Below are positions 1 to 8,080 of a stretch of 64,000 bases of DNA, in pieces. The DNA lies in contig OW818690.1 in assembly GCA_942493315.1 (NCBI GenBank), positions 1,550,001 to 1,614,000 on the forward strand, in the 5' to 3' direction. This DNA is from UBA5429 sp942493315 (GTDB taxonomy: Bacteria > Bacteroidota > Bacteroidia > Bacteroidales > WCHB1-69). Each line of letters begins with the position of its first letter. Positions within the stretch are counted from its first letter, which is position 1. The notes beneath the pieces are model-generated. The model was not told where the DNA came from. It worked only from the letters and a program-made list of their open reading frames with translations, and made no database searches. Both the position numbers and the translations under genes were made by a program.

Positions 1-387
1 GCTAAAAATATTTGCGTTAATCGAGGGAATGAGCATATTGCCCACAGCACCCATTCCTGCAATGTTAGCACCAATATTCAGTATAATAGCAGGAAAACTA
101 AATAACAACATCAAATATAAAATGGGCTTTGGATAATGTTTCTTTATAATTCCTGTTAATCCTTGTGATGTAACTAATCCAATTCTTGCACACATTTGCT
201 GGATAGAAGCCATCAAAGGAAATGCTACAATTGCAGTCCACAATGTTGCAAGACCAAAGGCAGCTCCTGCTTGAGAGTAGGTAGCAATGCCGGATGGGTC
301 ATCGTCACTGGCTCCTGTTACAAGACCTGGTCCAAGTTTTTTCCAACGATCAAACAAGTTAGCTGAAAATGTTTTCTTTTTGTTCAA
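1..387 (-). CDS. NRAMP-family divalent metal ion transporter, N-terminal part (runs off the left edge)
   Basis: Reverse-strand reading gives 129 codons open to the window edge. Near the N-terminus is the NRAMP signature GPGLVTGASDDDPSGIATYS, where the conserved DPSG/N region of transmembrane helix 1 helps coordinate Mn2+ or Fe2+. Hydrophobic membrane segments follow (ILYLMLLFSFPAIILNIGAN). By family knowledge this is a proton-coupled metal importer in the inner membrane. No ATG lies in frame. I chose TTG at 387, which places KKKTFSANLFDRWKKLGPG at the start, the usual lead-in. An ATG at 395 is one base out of frame, so a one-base deletion is an alternative. Family assignment is firm; the start is not. 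Confidence 0.85.
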   Translation of the reverse strand, partial: MNKKKTFSANLFDRWKKLGPGLVTGASDDDPSGIATYSQAGAAFGLATLWTAIVAFPLMASIQQMCARIGLVTSQGLTGIIKKHYPKPILYLMLLFSFPAIILNIGANIAGMGAVGNMLIPSINANIFS

Positions 388-492
388 TTTGTCATTGTTT
401 TTTAAAAGTGGGAGATTGTAATAGTTTATGTTTCAATATTTTTATATAGCTTTCATCAAAACTATGTCCGAATGTGTTCAATAATTATTATG

Positions 493-500
493 CAAATATA
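493..500 (-). promoter_or_regulatory. Bacteroidota -7 box for the NRAMP gene
   Basis: TATATTTG on the minus strand matches TAnnTTTG, about 105 nt before the chosen start codon. Found by motif only. Confidence 0.4.
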
Positions 501-607
501 CCATAATTATCCATTCCAATTTAGCCATTCCCGCACTATCCATCGCAAGATTCTGCTTTGCTACTGTAGGGCTTGTTCCGGAGTTCACATCGCTTCCGTT
601 TTTTTAT

Positions 608-615
608 TACCTTTG
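608..615 (+). promoter_or_regulatory. Bacteroidota -7 box for the barrel gene at 656
   Basis: TACCTTTG matches TAnnTTTG, 41 nt before the ATG at 656. Confidence 0.5.
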
Positions 616-655
616 CCACCGATTTTTGTAAGAAGAAATGAATTTTTTAATATAG

Positions 656-1428
656 ATGATCAAACGGATTGATTTTACTGTCAAATATTTTGTATTCATT
701 TTTATGTTTACCGGTATTTTTGCTAGCAATTTATTTGGTCAAGAGGATACCACCTTTTTTAATAAATATAAAGATCCGTTAACGTTAAAGATTTCTATTT
801 CCAATAAATTTGTCTCTTTATTATACGAAAACAATAATAATGAGATCACTTTTGATCCTAATAGACCGATCTCCTTGGGATTAGGTGTTAATTTTAAAAA
901 AATGGGATTCAGCTTTAGTTATGGATTAGGTTTCTTATCTAATGACCAAAAAGGGGAAACTCATCTTCTAAGTTTTCATACCATGCGGCATTTAGTCAAC
1001 GAGGAATTCAAAAGAGATCGGCAGGGAGTTTGTTACTAGGAGGAGGGATTTATTATAGTCAGATTCAATCAGAAATGAATAATTTTTTTATGGATACTAC
1101 CCAAAATAAGTTAATCAATATTCAATTGGGAACCTCCGTTGGATATGCCTATACATGGGTGTTGTCAAGTAAAGTTACCTGTTCTCTAGCTCTTTCAGTG
1201 GGTTGCAATGGAGGTATTATTACATCAACCAAGCAGTTCATGATTTATCCTACAGCCATTCCTCGGTTTAGCATCGGTTATAATGGCAAACGATGGAGTT
1301 GTTATATCCATTATGGGAACAATTTGATCTATACTTATTATTCTCCAAATTTTAAAATGGCACTCAGTTCAGGAGAGATTCAACTCAGTTTTGTTAAAAG
1401 GTTTGAAAAGATTCCATTTTTAAAATGA
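656..1428 (+). pseudogene. Outer-membrane barrel-like protein interrupted by a frameshift
   Basis: The ATG at 656 opens a signal-peptide-like start (VKYFVFIFMFTGIFASNLFG). The first reading frame stops at 1039 and a second, one frame away, continues from about 1003 to 1428. Alternating short hydrophobic and polar stretches (SFSYGLGFL, LLLGGGIYYSQI, FSIGYNGKRWSCYIHYG) look like strands of a small beta barrel and run smoothly across the break, so I read both parts as one gene. The shift lies between about 1003 and 1030. It could be a real mutation or an assembly error. No named family is recognised, and the role is inferred only from the signal peptide and strand pattern. Confidence 0.6.
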
Positions 1429-1468
1429 CCTGTTATATCAGCACATTAGCACATTAACGTTTTTTTTG

Positions 1469-1476
1469 TATTTTTG
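1469..1476 (+). promoter_or_regulatory. Bacteroidota -7 box for the barrel gene at 1496
   Basis: TATTTTTG lies 19 nt before the ATG at 1496, giving a very short leader. This supports the internal ATG over the upstream TTG at 1466. Confidence 0.6.
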
Positions 1477-1495
1477 TCACTCTAAAATCAGACAA

Positions 1496-2173
1496 ATGAA
1501 AAAAATTATCCTAAGTTCCTTTTTGCTTTTCTTAGCGATTTCTTTGATGGGGCAGAATGATGAATCCACAAATCGTTTGAAAAACGCCATCACAATTAAT
1601 CCGGTATCTTGTTTTAATGTGTTAAATCCTTCTATACAAATAGGTTATCAACGAGATTTGACTGAAGATCTCATTTTACAAGTGGAAGGAGGGTTACTGT
1701 TAAAAAACAGTATGTTAGTACTTCTTTATGGTGGTTCATGGTTACCGAATGGTAAAAATTTCTCCTATTCCGGATATTTATTTCAAGTAGAAATGAAAAA
1801 AATGTTCAAAGAAAGGGGTAAATATCTCGTATCTAGATTTTTTCTGGGAGGGGAACTTCAGTATTTAAGGAATAATGGGATTGTCAATAATATGTTTGTA
1901 AATCAGTGGGGAGTCGCTTATGATGATTTTTTTTCAGAAGTAAAAAACAGATTCAGGATTGCTCCCAAATTTGGAATTCAATTGCTTTTAGGAAAACATT
2001 TTTTAACTGAAGCTTCCGCAGGTTTGGGAATTGCCTACTATCATGTGGAACATACTGGAAGACTGAATCCAAATGATAAAGCTTACAGTTCTTTATATGC
2101 GTACGTGTTAAAAGAGGGTAACTTTATAAAACCCAATTTACTATTTTGTATAAAACTAGGGTATAAATTTTAA
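1496..2173 (+). CDS. Secreted outer-membrane beta-barrel-like protein, unknown function
   Basis: A 225-residue protein. The start at MKKIILSS is favoured because it begins a clear signal peptide ending near LMGQ and sits just behind a -7 box. The mature part has repeated barrel-like strands (ILQVEGGLLLKNSMLVLLYG, FLTEASAGLGIAYYHVEH) and ends in an aromatic strand (LLFCIKLGYKF), as in outer-membrane proteins with a terminal aromatic residue. It follows another barrel-like gene in the same orientation, but each has its own promoter-like box. No family is recognised; location in the outer membrane is inferred. Confidence 0.7.
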   Translation: MKKIILSSFLLFLAISLMGQNDESTNRLKNAITINPVSCFNVLNPSIQIGYQRDLTEDLILQVEGGLLLKNSMLVLLYGGSWLPNGKNFSYSGYLFQVEMKKMFKERGKYLVSRFFLGGELQYLRNNGIVNNMFVNQWGVAYDDFFSEVKNRFRIAPKFGIQLLLGKHFLTEASAGLGIAYYHVEHTGRLNPNDKAYSSLYAYVLKEGNFIKPNLLFCIKLGYKF

Positions 2174-2188
2174 TTTGACCTTAATAGC

Positions 2189-2437
<249 letters not shown>

Positions 2438-2451
2438 CAGTCCGTAGTCCT

Positions 2452-3300
2452 CTATTCCCATCCCGTAACCAACAGATTTCGGGCAGCTTTTTCAGTGCAA
2501 TGTAAGTATTTTGAATAAGCAGCTGCAGCACGTTGTCTTATTTGTGGAACTGTTTCACCTTTCACATAGCCTGTCAATGCATCGTGAATGGTGTAAGCTT
2601 CAGGACACATCAGCCCTGTTGTCCAGATTAATGGATTTACATTATTGTTTTTAAGATGAGGTGAGAAATAATGCTTGCTGTAACAGGCTAAAATGATTAA
2701 ATCCCTGGTTTTGCCGTCAGCATTGGAAAATTTTTCAGAGATTTCAAAATCCATCAGTCCATCATGCCCAATATAGGCAATTAATGATGAAAACCCGGCG
2801 ATTCCAATCACTTTATTGTCAATATGTATGGTGTCTTTTAAGTTGCCCGAACTGCTGTTAAGAAAATCTAAGGTACAATTTTTTATAAATTCACCATCAT
2901 AAGCATCTGCAACTAGATAATATTTTTGAGAAACATGCTGAAAAACAATCCGTTCTAATCGGATCGAATCTAATTTATATGTTTTCAACCACTTCCATTC
3001 ACTGCTTTTTTTGAAATAGGTTCGGATTCCATAACCACATCCCCAGTATAAATTAGCGTTTGGATTTTGCCCATTCCCAATTTTCTCCGGAACCGGAACA
3101 ATCCCTTGAAACTTATTATCACACAGCGCAACAAAAATATGGATCGTTTTGAATGTCGTATCCACATTATATTCCACTTTTTTATTTTTTTCTACAGGAC
3201 CAGTAGAAGAAGTTTTTTCAGTTTCATACTTTGAGGTATGACCACATCCAAAACCCAATACCAATAAAATTAGCGCAACCAAATATGTTTGTTTTTTCAT
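2452..3300 (-). CDS. Lipoprotein with caspase-like (clan CD) His/Cys motif spacing, uncharacterised
   Basis: A 282-residue protein from the ATG at 3300. The frame is open further upstream, but only this start gives a lipoprotein signal with lipobox LGFGC (Cys19). A conserved-looking front part has VALCDNKFQGIVPVP and NLYWGCGYG. Further on, a hydrophobic strand leads to His179 (LIAYIGHDG) and another leads to Cys206 (DLIILACYS). Hydrophobic block then HG, and hydrophobic block then AC, is how the catalytic dyad is presented in caspases, gingipains and other clan CD peptidases. Here an Asp sits between His and Gly, so enzymatic activity is only a hypothesis. It shares a 27-bp leader with the next gene upstream. 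Product: membrane-anchored lipoprotein, function unknown. Confidence 0.75.
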   Translation of the reverse strand: MKKQTYLVALILLVLGFGCGHTSKYETEKTSSTGPVEKNKKVEYNVDTTFKTIHIFVALCDNKFQGIVPVPEKIGNGQNPNANLYWGCGYGIRTYFKKSSEWKWLKTYKLDSIRLERIVFQHVSQKYYLVADAYDGEFIKNCTLDFLNSSSGNLKDTIHIDNKVIGIAGFSSLIAYIGHDGLMDFEISEKFSNADGKTRDLIILACYSKHYFSPHLKNNNVNPLIWTTGLMCPEAYTIHDALTGYVKGETVPQIRQRAAAAYSKYLHCTEKAARNLLVTGWE

Positions 3301-3320
3301 TATAAAAAGGTTTATAATTA

Positions 3321-3347
3321 ATAACATCCAATTCAGAAAAAAATTGT
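3321..3347 (-). promoter_or_regulatory. 27-bp leader element, copy 1
   Basis: Begins ATAACATCCAATTCAG on the plus strand and is identical over 27 bp to 4381-4407. It lies 20 bp before the lipoprotein ATG. The second copy lies 22 bp before the next gene's ATG, so the position is conserved as well as the sequence. No TAnnTTTG box is seen nearby. Confidence 0.6.
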
Positions 3348-3380
3348 GATCGATTAATTTTTGTCCTTTGTCCCAATAGA

Positions 3381-3602
3381 ACACAGATGACACCGATGAA
3401 ACAGAATGAATGTCAATAGTCGATTGTCGATAGTCAATAGTGTTGAAAATATGATATTTAGGTTTAAAGGTTTAAGGGTTTAAAGGTTTAAGGGTTTAAC
3501 GCTTCGCTGTTTAAAGGTTTAACGCTTCGCTGTTTAACTGTTTAAACTTTTTATTATTCACTATTCACTATTCACTATTCATTATTCATTATTCATTATT
3601 CA
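3381..3602. repeat. Right copy of the repeated intergenic block
   Basis: Same order of words as 2189-2437, including GTCAATAGTCGATTG, GGTTTAAGG runs, ACGCTTCGCTG and CACTATT/CATTATT tails. The last CATTATT unit abuts the L,D-transpeptidase stop, and its final Asn-Glu codons and TAA (AATGAATAA) are in phase with the repeat. Confidence 0.85.
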
Positions 3603-4358
3603 TTATTCATTAAAAAGGTAGTTCCCTTTGGAGTCCACTTGATAGGAAATCACTTTTTTATTTTTTTGAAATTGGCAATACCCTGTTTTTAATTGTTCCC
3701 AAAAAGAAATTATTTCGGTATTTTGTGAAAATGTTTTTTTATAATTAGCAAAAGTAGATTCTTCCATTTTAAAAGGAAAAATGTACACAGGAATTTTATT
3801 CTGTCCATTGTTTTTAGCAAATACAGCATACACATAGATCTCCTCAATTTTATCATTGGTCATGGGTAAACAACCGATGGTAACACATTCTCCATGAATA
3901 AAGATGCTTCCTCCAGGATGTTTCTGATCACTCTTAATTTTATCTGATCCATTTGGATAATTAATACCCAGTGAAAGATGATAAGTGCTGTATGGATTAA
4001 ACATGTTGATATGGTAAAATCCTTCAGGTACCTGTAAATCACCCTCTTTCCGTTTGGGACCCAGAACACCTGAAAGACGACAAATTGCATACGTTTCTAA
4101 AAGCTGATAGGTCTTGTCTTCCTTCTTTTTAACGTACAACTGAAGTTCTTTTTCTGCTTTATAAGCAATCAATACCAATTCAAAATTGGAATTCTTCAAC
4201 CCTTTCTCAGCTAATTTTTTATCAATAATTGCTTGTTTATTAACTATGGCAGTTTTTACTTTAACAATTTTTTTTTGTTGTTCCAGGAATGAATCAGAAT
4301 TTAGAGAAAGTAAAAGAAAAGAAGAAAACAACAGCCCGATAATATGTTTTATTTTCAT
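3603..4358 (-). CDS. YafK-type L,D-transpeptidase catalytic-domain (YkuD superfamily) protein
   Basis: A 251-residue protein. The ATG at 4358 is chosen because it gives a hydrophobic export signal (IIGLLFSSFLLLSL). The YkuD-superfamily active site is clear: His155-Gly, then Cys163 in HGECVTIGCLPM, preceded by GPKRKEGDLQVPEGFY, the lead-in seen in the YafK branch. By family knowledge these periplasmic enzymes act on peptidoglycan cross-links or protein-peptidoglycan bonds; the exact reaction here is not predictable. The Asn-Glu-stop end overlaps the repeat block that follows. Leader and 3' flank match those of the neighbouring lipoprotein gene. Confidence 0.88.
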   Translation of the reverse strand: MKIKHIIGLLFSSFLLLSLNSDSFLEQQKKIVKVKTAIVNKQAIIDKKLAEKGLKNSNFELVLIAYKAEKELQLYVKKKEDKTYQLLETYAICRLSGVLGPKRKEGDLQVPEGFYHINMFNPYSTYHLSLGINYPNGSDKIKSDQKHPGGSIFIHGECVTIGCLPMTNDKIEEIYVYAVFAKNNGQNKIPVYIFPFKMEESTFANYKKTFSQNTEIISFWEQLKTGYCQFQKNKKVISYQVDSKGNYLFNE

Positions 4359-4380
4359 TTTTATTGAAATTTCATTAGTT

Positions 4381-4407
4381 ATAACATCCAATTCAGAAAA
4401 AAATTGT
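4381..4407 (-). promoter_or_regulatory. 27-bp leader element, copy 2
   Basis: Perfect copy of 3321-3347, 22 bp before the transpeptidase ATG. Flanking bases on both sides differ between copies, so the conserved unit is sharply bounded. Confidence 0.6.
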
Positions 4408-4494
4408 ATGTTATTTTTTTTTGATTTACAATCTGAACCCTTAATTGAGTATTGATCTGGAAGCAAACCCTTTTTTTTCAATAACCATTGTTTT

Positions 4495-4526
4495 TTTGTA
4501 TTTTTATCGTTTTTTTATTATCTTTG
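4495..4526 (+). promoter_or_regulatory. Promoter of the FG-GAP/SprB gene
   Basis: TTTG at 4495-4498 and TATCTTTG at 4519-4526 with 20 bp between them fit the -33/-7 pattern of Bacteroidota housekeeping promoters. Confidence 0.6.
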
Positions 4527-4595
4527 CAACCGATTTCTAGATGAGATTTCAAGGAGATTTGAGACGCTATATTTAATCTATAAAATTTGAGAAAT

Positions 4596-7500
4596 ATGAA
4601 AAGAAAAGCATTAACATTCATTTTATTATGTATCTTGAGTTTGAATTATGCCCAAGATTTAACTATTGATACAATTCGAAAGAAAGTCCAATATGACAAA
4701 TTGGGTAGAATTATATTGGATGAAAATGGTAATAAATTTGAATACGCGCAATGGGATCAAAATTCACAAGCATCAATTGTAAATGTAGATCAAAACAATT
4801 CTATCTTATATAGTGCTGTGGACACATTACCATTTACTGGAAATCATTCATGTCAACCCTTGTGGCAGTATTCAGTAATGGGACAATCTATCGGAAGACG
4901 TTCATTAAATACAGTTGATATAGATAATGATGGAATATTAGAAATTATTTGCAGTGCTCACCCTGCAGGAAATAATACTTTATATTGGGGCTTTTGGTAC
5001 ATTTTAAAATATAATTCTATTTCACAACAATATGAGCAGATATGGGTAAGCGAGAGTTATAATAGTAATATTCGAAGAATAATAGTAAAAGACTATAATT
5101 CTGATGGTATCTATGAAATATTAGTTGGATTCAACAATGGAGTTATTCATATTTATGATGCTATTTCAAAAAATATTGTTAATCAGATTACTATTCCAAA
5201 TAATGTAGCAATTAACGATATTCAATTATGTGATGCAGATAATGATGGTAATAATGAAATAGCTGTAAGCACGAATTCTAATATTTTTATTTATAACATA
5301 ACAACGTTAAATTTAGAAAACCAACTTCCATACGGATGCTTTGATTTCAGAGTGGGTAATGTAGATTCAGATAGTTTATTAGAGTTAGTTACATCTAATG
5401 GAAAAGTAATCAAATATAATGGAATTATGGATACTGTTTCATGGGTATGTAATAATAATCTTGTGTTATATATGAATATTTTAATGGAACTATCAGATAT
5501 TGATAATGATAATATGGATGAAATTATTCTAGCAACCGAATGGGATTATATATACGTTTATGATGCAAATACACAATTATTAAAATATACTCATAATGCC
5601 AATTCTCAGCTTCATACACTCTTACTTCAAGATATAAATAATGATAATATTGATGAAATTATTTATGGAGATGCTCAATTTGGTGATATTAATTGTTTAA
5701 ATGCAGTCACTAATACTATAATGTGGGAAATTCCAAACCCCGGTCATGGTATTACTGATGTTAAAATTGCAGATGTAAATAATGATGGTGCTTTAGAAGT
5801 CTTATGGGGGGCAAATTGGGAATCAACAGCCGCAGATCACTTTTATGTTGCCGATTTTAATACTCATGCGATTGAGTGGACAAGTTTTGCTGATGATGGC
5901 CCATTTTATGGTGTTGAAATTGTTGATGTTGACAATGATGGAGAGGATGAAATTGTTGCAGTTTCATGTGAAAGTGGTGAAGGAAATAGTGGCGTTATTA
6001 CGGTTTTTAATTACAATACACACCAAATAGAATGGCGATGTAATGATACTTTTATGAATAATATTTGGACTGGAATATTTGGTTTACATGTAAAAGATAT
6101 TGATAATGATAATGTTAAAGAAATTATTGTAGCTGCAGGAGATACATACGACGGGAAAATATGGATAATTAATGGAATTACAAAAAACATTGAAAGTTCA
6201 CATGAATTTTTTACTGAAGATTTGAATGTTTTTGTATCTTCAGCTATTGTTGATATTGATCAAGATGGCCAAGATGAAATCCTTACAGGTACTCAAAATC
6301 AGGTCTATGTGATTAATCCACTTAATTTTAGTATTGAATGGAACTCTAGTAATTTGGCAGGATACAATGGAACACATACTTATTATGGAAACGTTGATAA
6401 CGATACAGCCAAAGAAATCGTGGTTATTAGAGGATATTTATATACATTTGATGCCATTACTCACCAACAGATGCAAAGTGTACCCAATAATTATACTTCA
6501 TTGGATATCATTGATTTAAATAATGATGGAAAAGATGAAATTGTTGCAGGAACATATACAGGGTATATTAAAATCATTGATGGAGCTACTCTTAATGTTA
6601 TTCAATCATTTGATGCCATTAATAGTCCAATTGATAGAATTAAAGTAATTGATTTAAATGGAGATTCAATATTTGAATATGTTTTTACTTCTAATGGAAC
6701 TGTTTATTTTAGTGATCTGACCAAAGTACAATCTACACAAAGATATGATGCAACCGCCGGAAAATATAAAAGTCTGGTTTTTATTGATCATAATAATGAT
6801 GGGTATCAAGAAGTTTTTATAGGTACAACAAATAAAATAATTGAAATATCTCAGGACTGTTATTCTTGTTTATGGTATAAATTGGACCCAGTTATAACTC
6901 AAGTTTCTTGTGGAAATATTAGTAATGGCTCTATTCAAATCAATCATATCAATGGAGTGAGCCCTTACAATTATTTATGGAGTACAGGTTCCACCGATAC
7001 CGCAATATATTCATTACCAATAAATACTTATTTTGTTACAGTTACTGATAGTAGAGGTTGTGTTGCAATTGATTCAATGGTATTAGATCAAACACCACTT
7101 TTCGCAACACATATTTCATCAAAAGTCAGTTGTTCAAATTTATCAGATGGATCCATTACAGTTACTCCAATTTATGGGGTGCCTCCATTTTCTTTTTTAT
7201 GGAACACCGGAGATACAGTCAATTCAATTGTTGGATTAGATACAGGATATTATTATTATTCATTAATTGATTCAGTGAATTGTATCATGACTGATACTAT
7301 TTATATTGCAAAAGATACCATCATTTTTGATTCGTATGTAACTAATGTGACCTGTTTTGGAATGAATAATGGCTCAATGATTACTTATAAAATTGAGGGA
7401 GAACAACCTTTTAATTATTTATGGAGTACAGGTGAAACCAACGATTCAATTTGGAATTTATCTGCTGGAGTATATTCTTTAACTGTGACAAATTCGAATG

Positions 7501-8045
7501 GCTGCCAAACAGAACTTGTTGATACTGTTCATCAACCAACCGATATAATAACAAATTTATCGTCAACCCCGGATAATATTATAACAACAGAAGGAGAAGG
7601 AACAGCTACAATAACTATAATTGGAGGTGTTGAACCTTATTCCATATTTTGGAATGATTCCTTATCTCAAAATACATACACAGCAATAAATTTGCATTTT
7701 GGAATGATTCATGTATCAGTTGTCGATTCAAATCAATGTGTAAAGACGGATTCAATTATGATTAGCACATATCAAGGTATTCATAATATTGATTTAAATT
7801 CGAGTATCAAGTGTTTTCCCAATCCTACAAATGGAATCTTCAATATTGAGGTAAAAAATTTGAATTTTAGTGGACTAACCTTCGAAGTGTTTAATGAAGA
7901 GGGTAAATTGGTTTACCCTAAACAATCCATCAATCTTACCGGTTTAACTAAAGTTGATTTATCAGATTTTGGATCAGGTGTCTATTTTATAGTTTTTAAT
8001 GAATATAATGTGAGAATACAGAAATCAGTTCTATTGATAAAGTAG
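4596..8045 (+). CDS. Secreted FG-GAP/VCBS beta-propeller protein with SprB-like repeats and T9SS sorting domain
   Basis: 1149 residues. The ATG at 4596 starts a signal peptide ending LNYAQ; a TTG nine bases upstream is ignored. Residues about 95-760 carry many FG-GAP/VCBS units with Ca-binding DxDxDG loops (DIDNDGILEII, DADNDGNNEIAV, DVDNDGEDEIVAV). From about 768 come SprB-like modules of about 70 residues (VSCGNISNGSIQI, VSCSNLSDGSITV, VTCFGMNNGSM), then a more divergent fourth. The last 80 residues are a T9SS type A sorting domain (CFPNPTNGIFNIEV, GVYFIVFN). By family knowledge it is exported and displayed on the surface; SprB-type repeats occur in gliding adhesins. Ligand unknown. Confidence 0.9.
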   Translation: MKRKALTFILLCILSLNYAQDLTIDTIRKKVQYDKLGRIILDENGNKFEYAQWDQNSQASIVNVDQNNSILYSAVDTLPFTGNHSCQPLWQYSVMGQSIGRRSLNTVDIDNDGILEIICSAHPAGNNTLYWGFWYILKYNSISQQYEQIWVSESYNSNIRRIIVKDYNSDGIYEILVGFNNGVIHIYDAISKNIVNQITIPNNVAINDIQLCDADNDGNNEIAVSTNSNIFIYNITTLNLENQLPYGCFDFRVGNVDSDSLLELVTSNGKVIKYNGIMDTVSWVCNNNLVLYMNILMELSDIDNDNMDEIILATEWDYIYVYDANTQLLKYTHNANSQLHTLLLQDINNDNIDEIIYGDAQFGDINCLNAVTNTIMWEIPNPGHGITDVKIADVNNDGALEVLWGANWESTAADHFYVADFNTHAIEWTSFADDGPFYGVEIVDVDNDGEDEIVAVSCESGEGNSGVITVFNYNTHQIEWRCNDTFMNNIWTGIFGLHVKDIDNDNVKEIIVAAGDTYDGKIWIINGITKNIESSHEFFTEDLNVFVSSAIVDIDQDGQDEILTGTQNQVYVINPLNFSIEWNSSNLAGYNGTHTYYGNVDNDTAKEIVVIRGYLYTFDAITHQQMQSVPNNYTSLDIIDLNNDGKDEIVAGTYTGYIKIIDGATLNVIQSFDAINSPIDRIKVIDLNGDSIFEYVFTSNGTVYFSDLTKVQSTQRYDATAGKYKSLVFIDHNNDGYQEVFIGTTNKIIEISQDCYSCLWYKLDPVITQVSCGNISNGSIQINHINGVSPYNYLWSTGSTDTAIYSLPINTYFVTVTDSRGCVAIDSMVLDQTPLFATHISSKVSCSNLSDGSITVTPIYGVPPFSFLWNTGDTVNSIVGLDTGYYYYSLIDSVNCIMTDTIYIAKDTIIFDSYVTNVTCFGMNNGSMITYKIEGEQPFNYLWSTGETNDSIWNLSAGVYSLTVTNSNGCQTELVDTVHQPTDIITNLSSTPDNIITTEGEGTATITIIGGVEPYSIFWNDSLSQNTYTAINLHFGMIHVSVVDSNQCVKTDSIMISTYQGIHNIDLNSSIKCFPNPTNGIFNIEVKNLNFSGLTFEVFNEEGKLVYPKQSINLTGLTKVDLSDFGSGVYFIVFNEYNVRIQKSVLLIK

Positions 8046-8058
8046 TTAATCTATATTT

Positions 8059-8066
8059 TATATCTT
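8059..8066 (+). promoter_or_regulatory. Possible -7 box for the YCF48-like gene
   Basis: TATCTTTA differs from TAnnTTTG at the last base and lies 15 nt before the ATG at 8081. Weak. Confidence 0.3.
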
Positions 8067-8080
8067 TAATTCTTATTACC

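Noticed and set aside
472..672. 66-codon open frame before the barrel gene
   Set aside because: It overlaps the promoter box and the start of the 656 gene, and its composition is unlike a protein of this genome.
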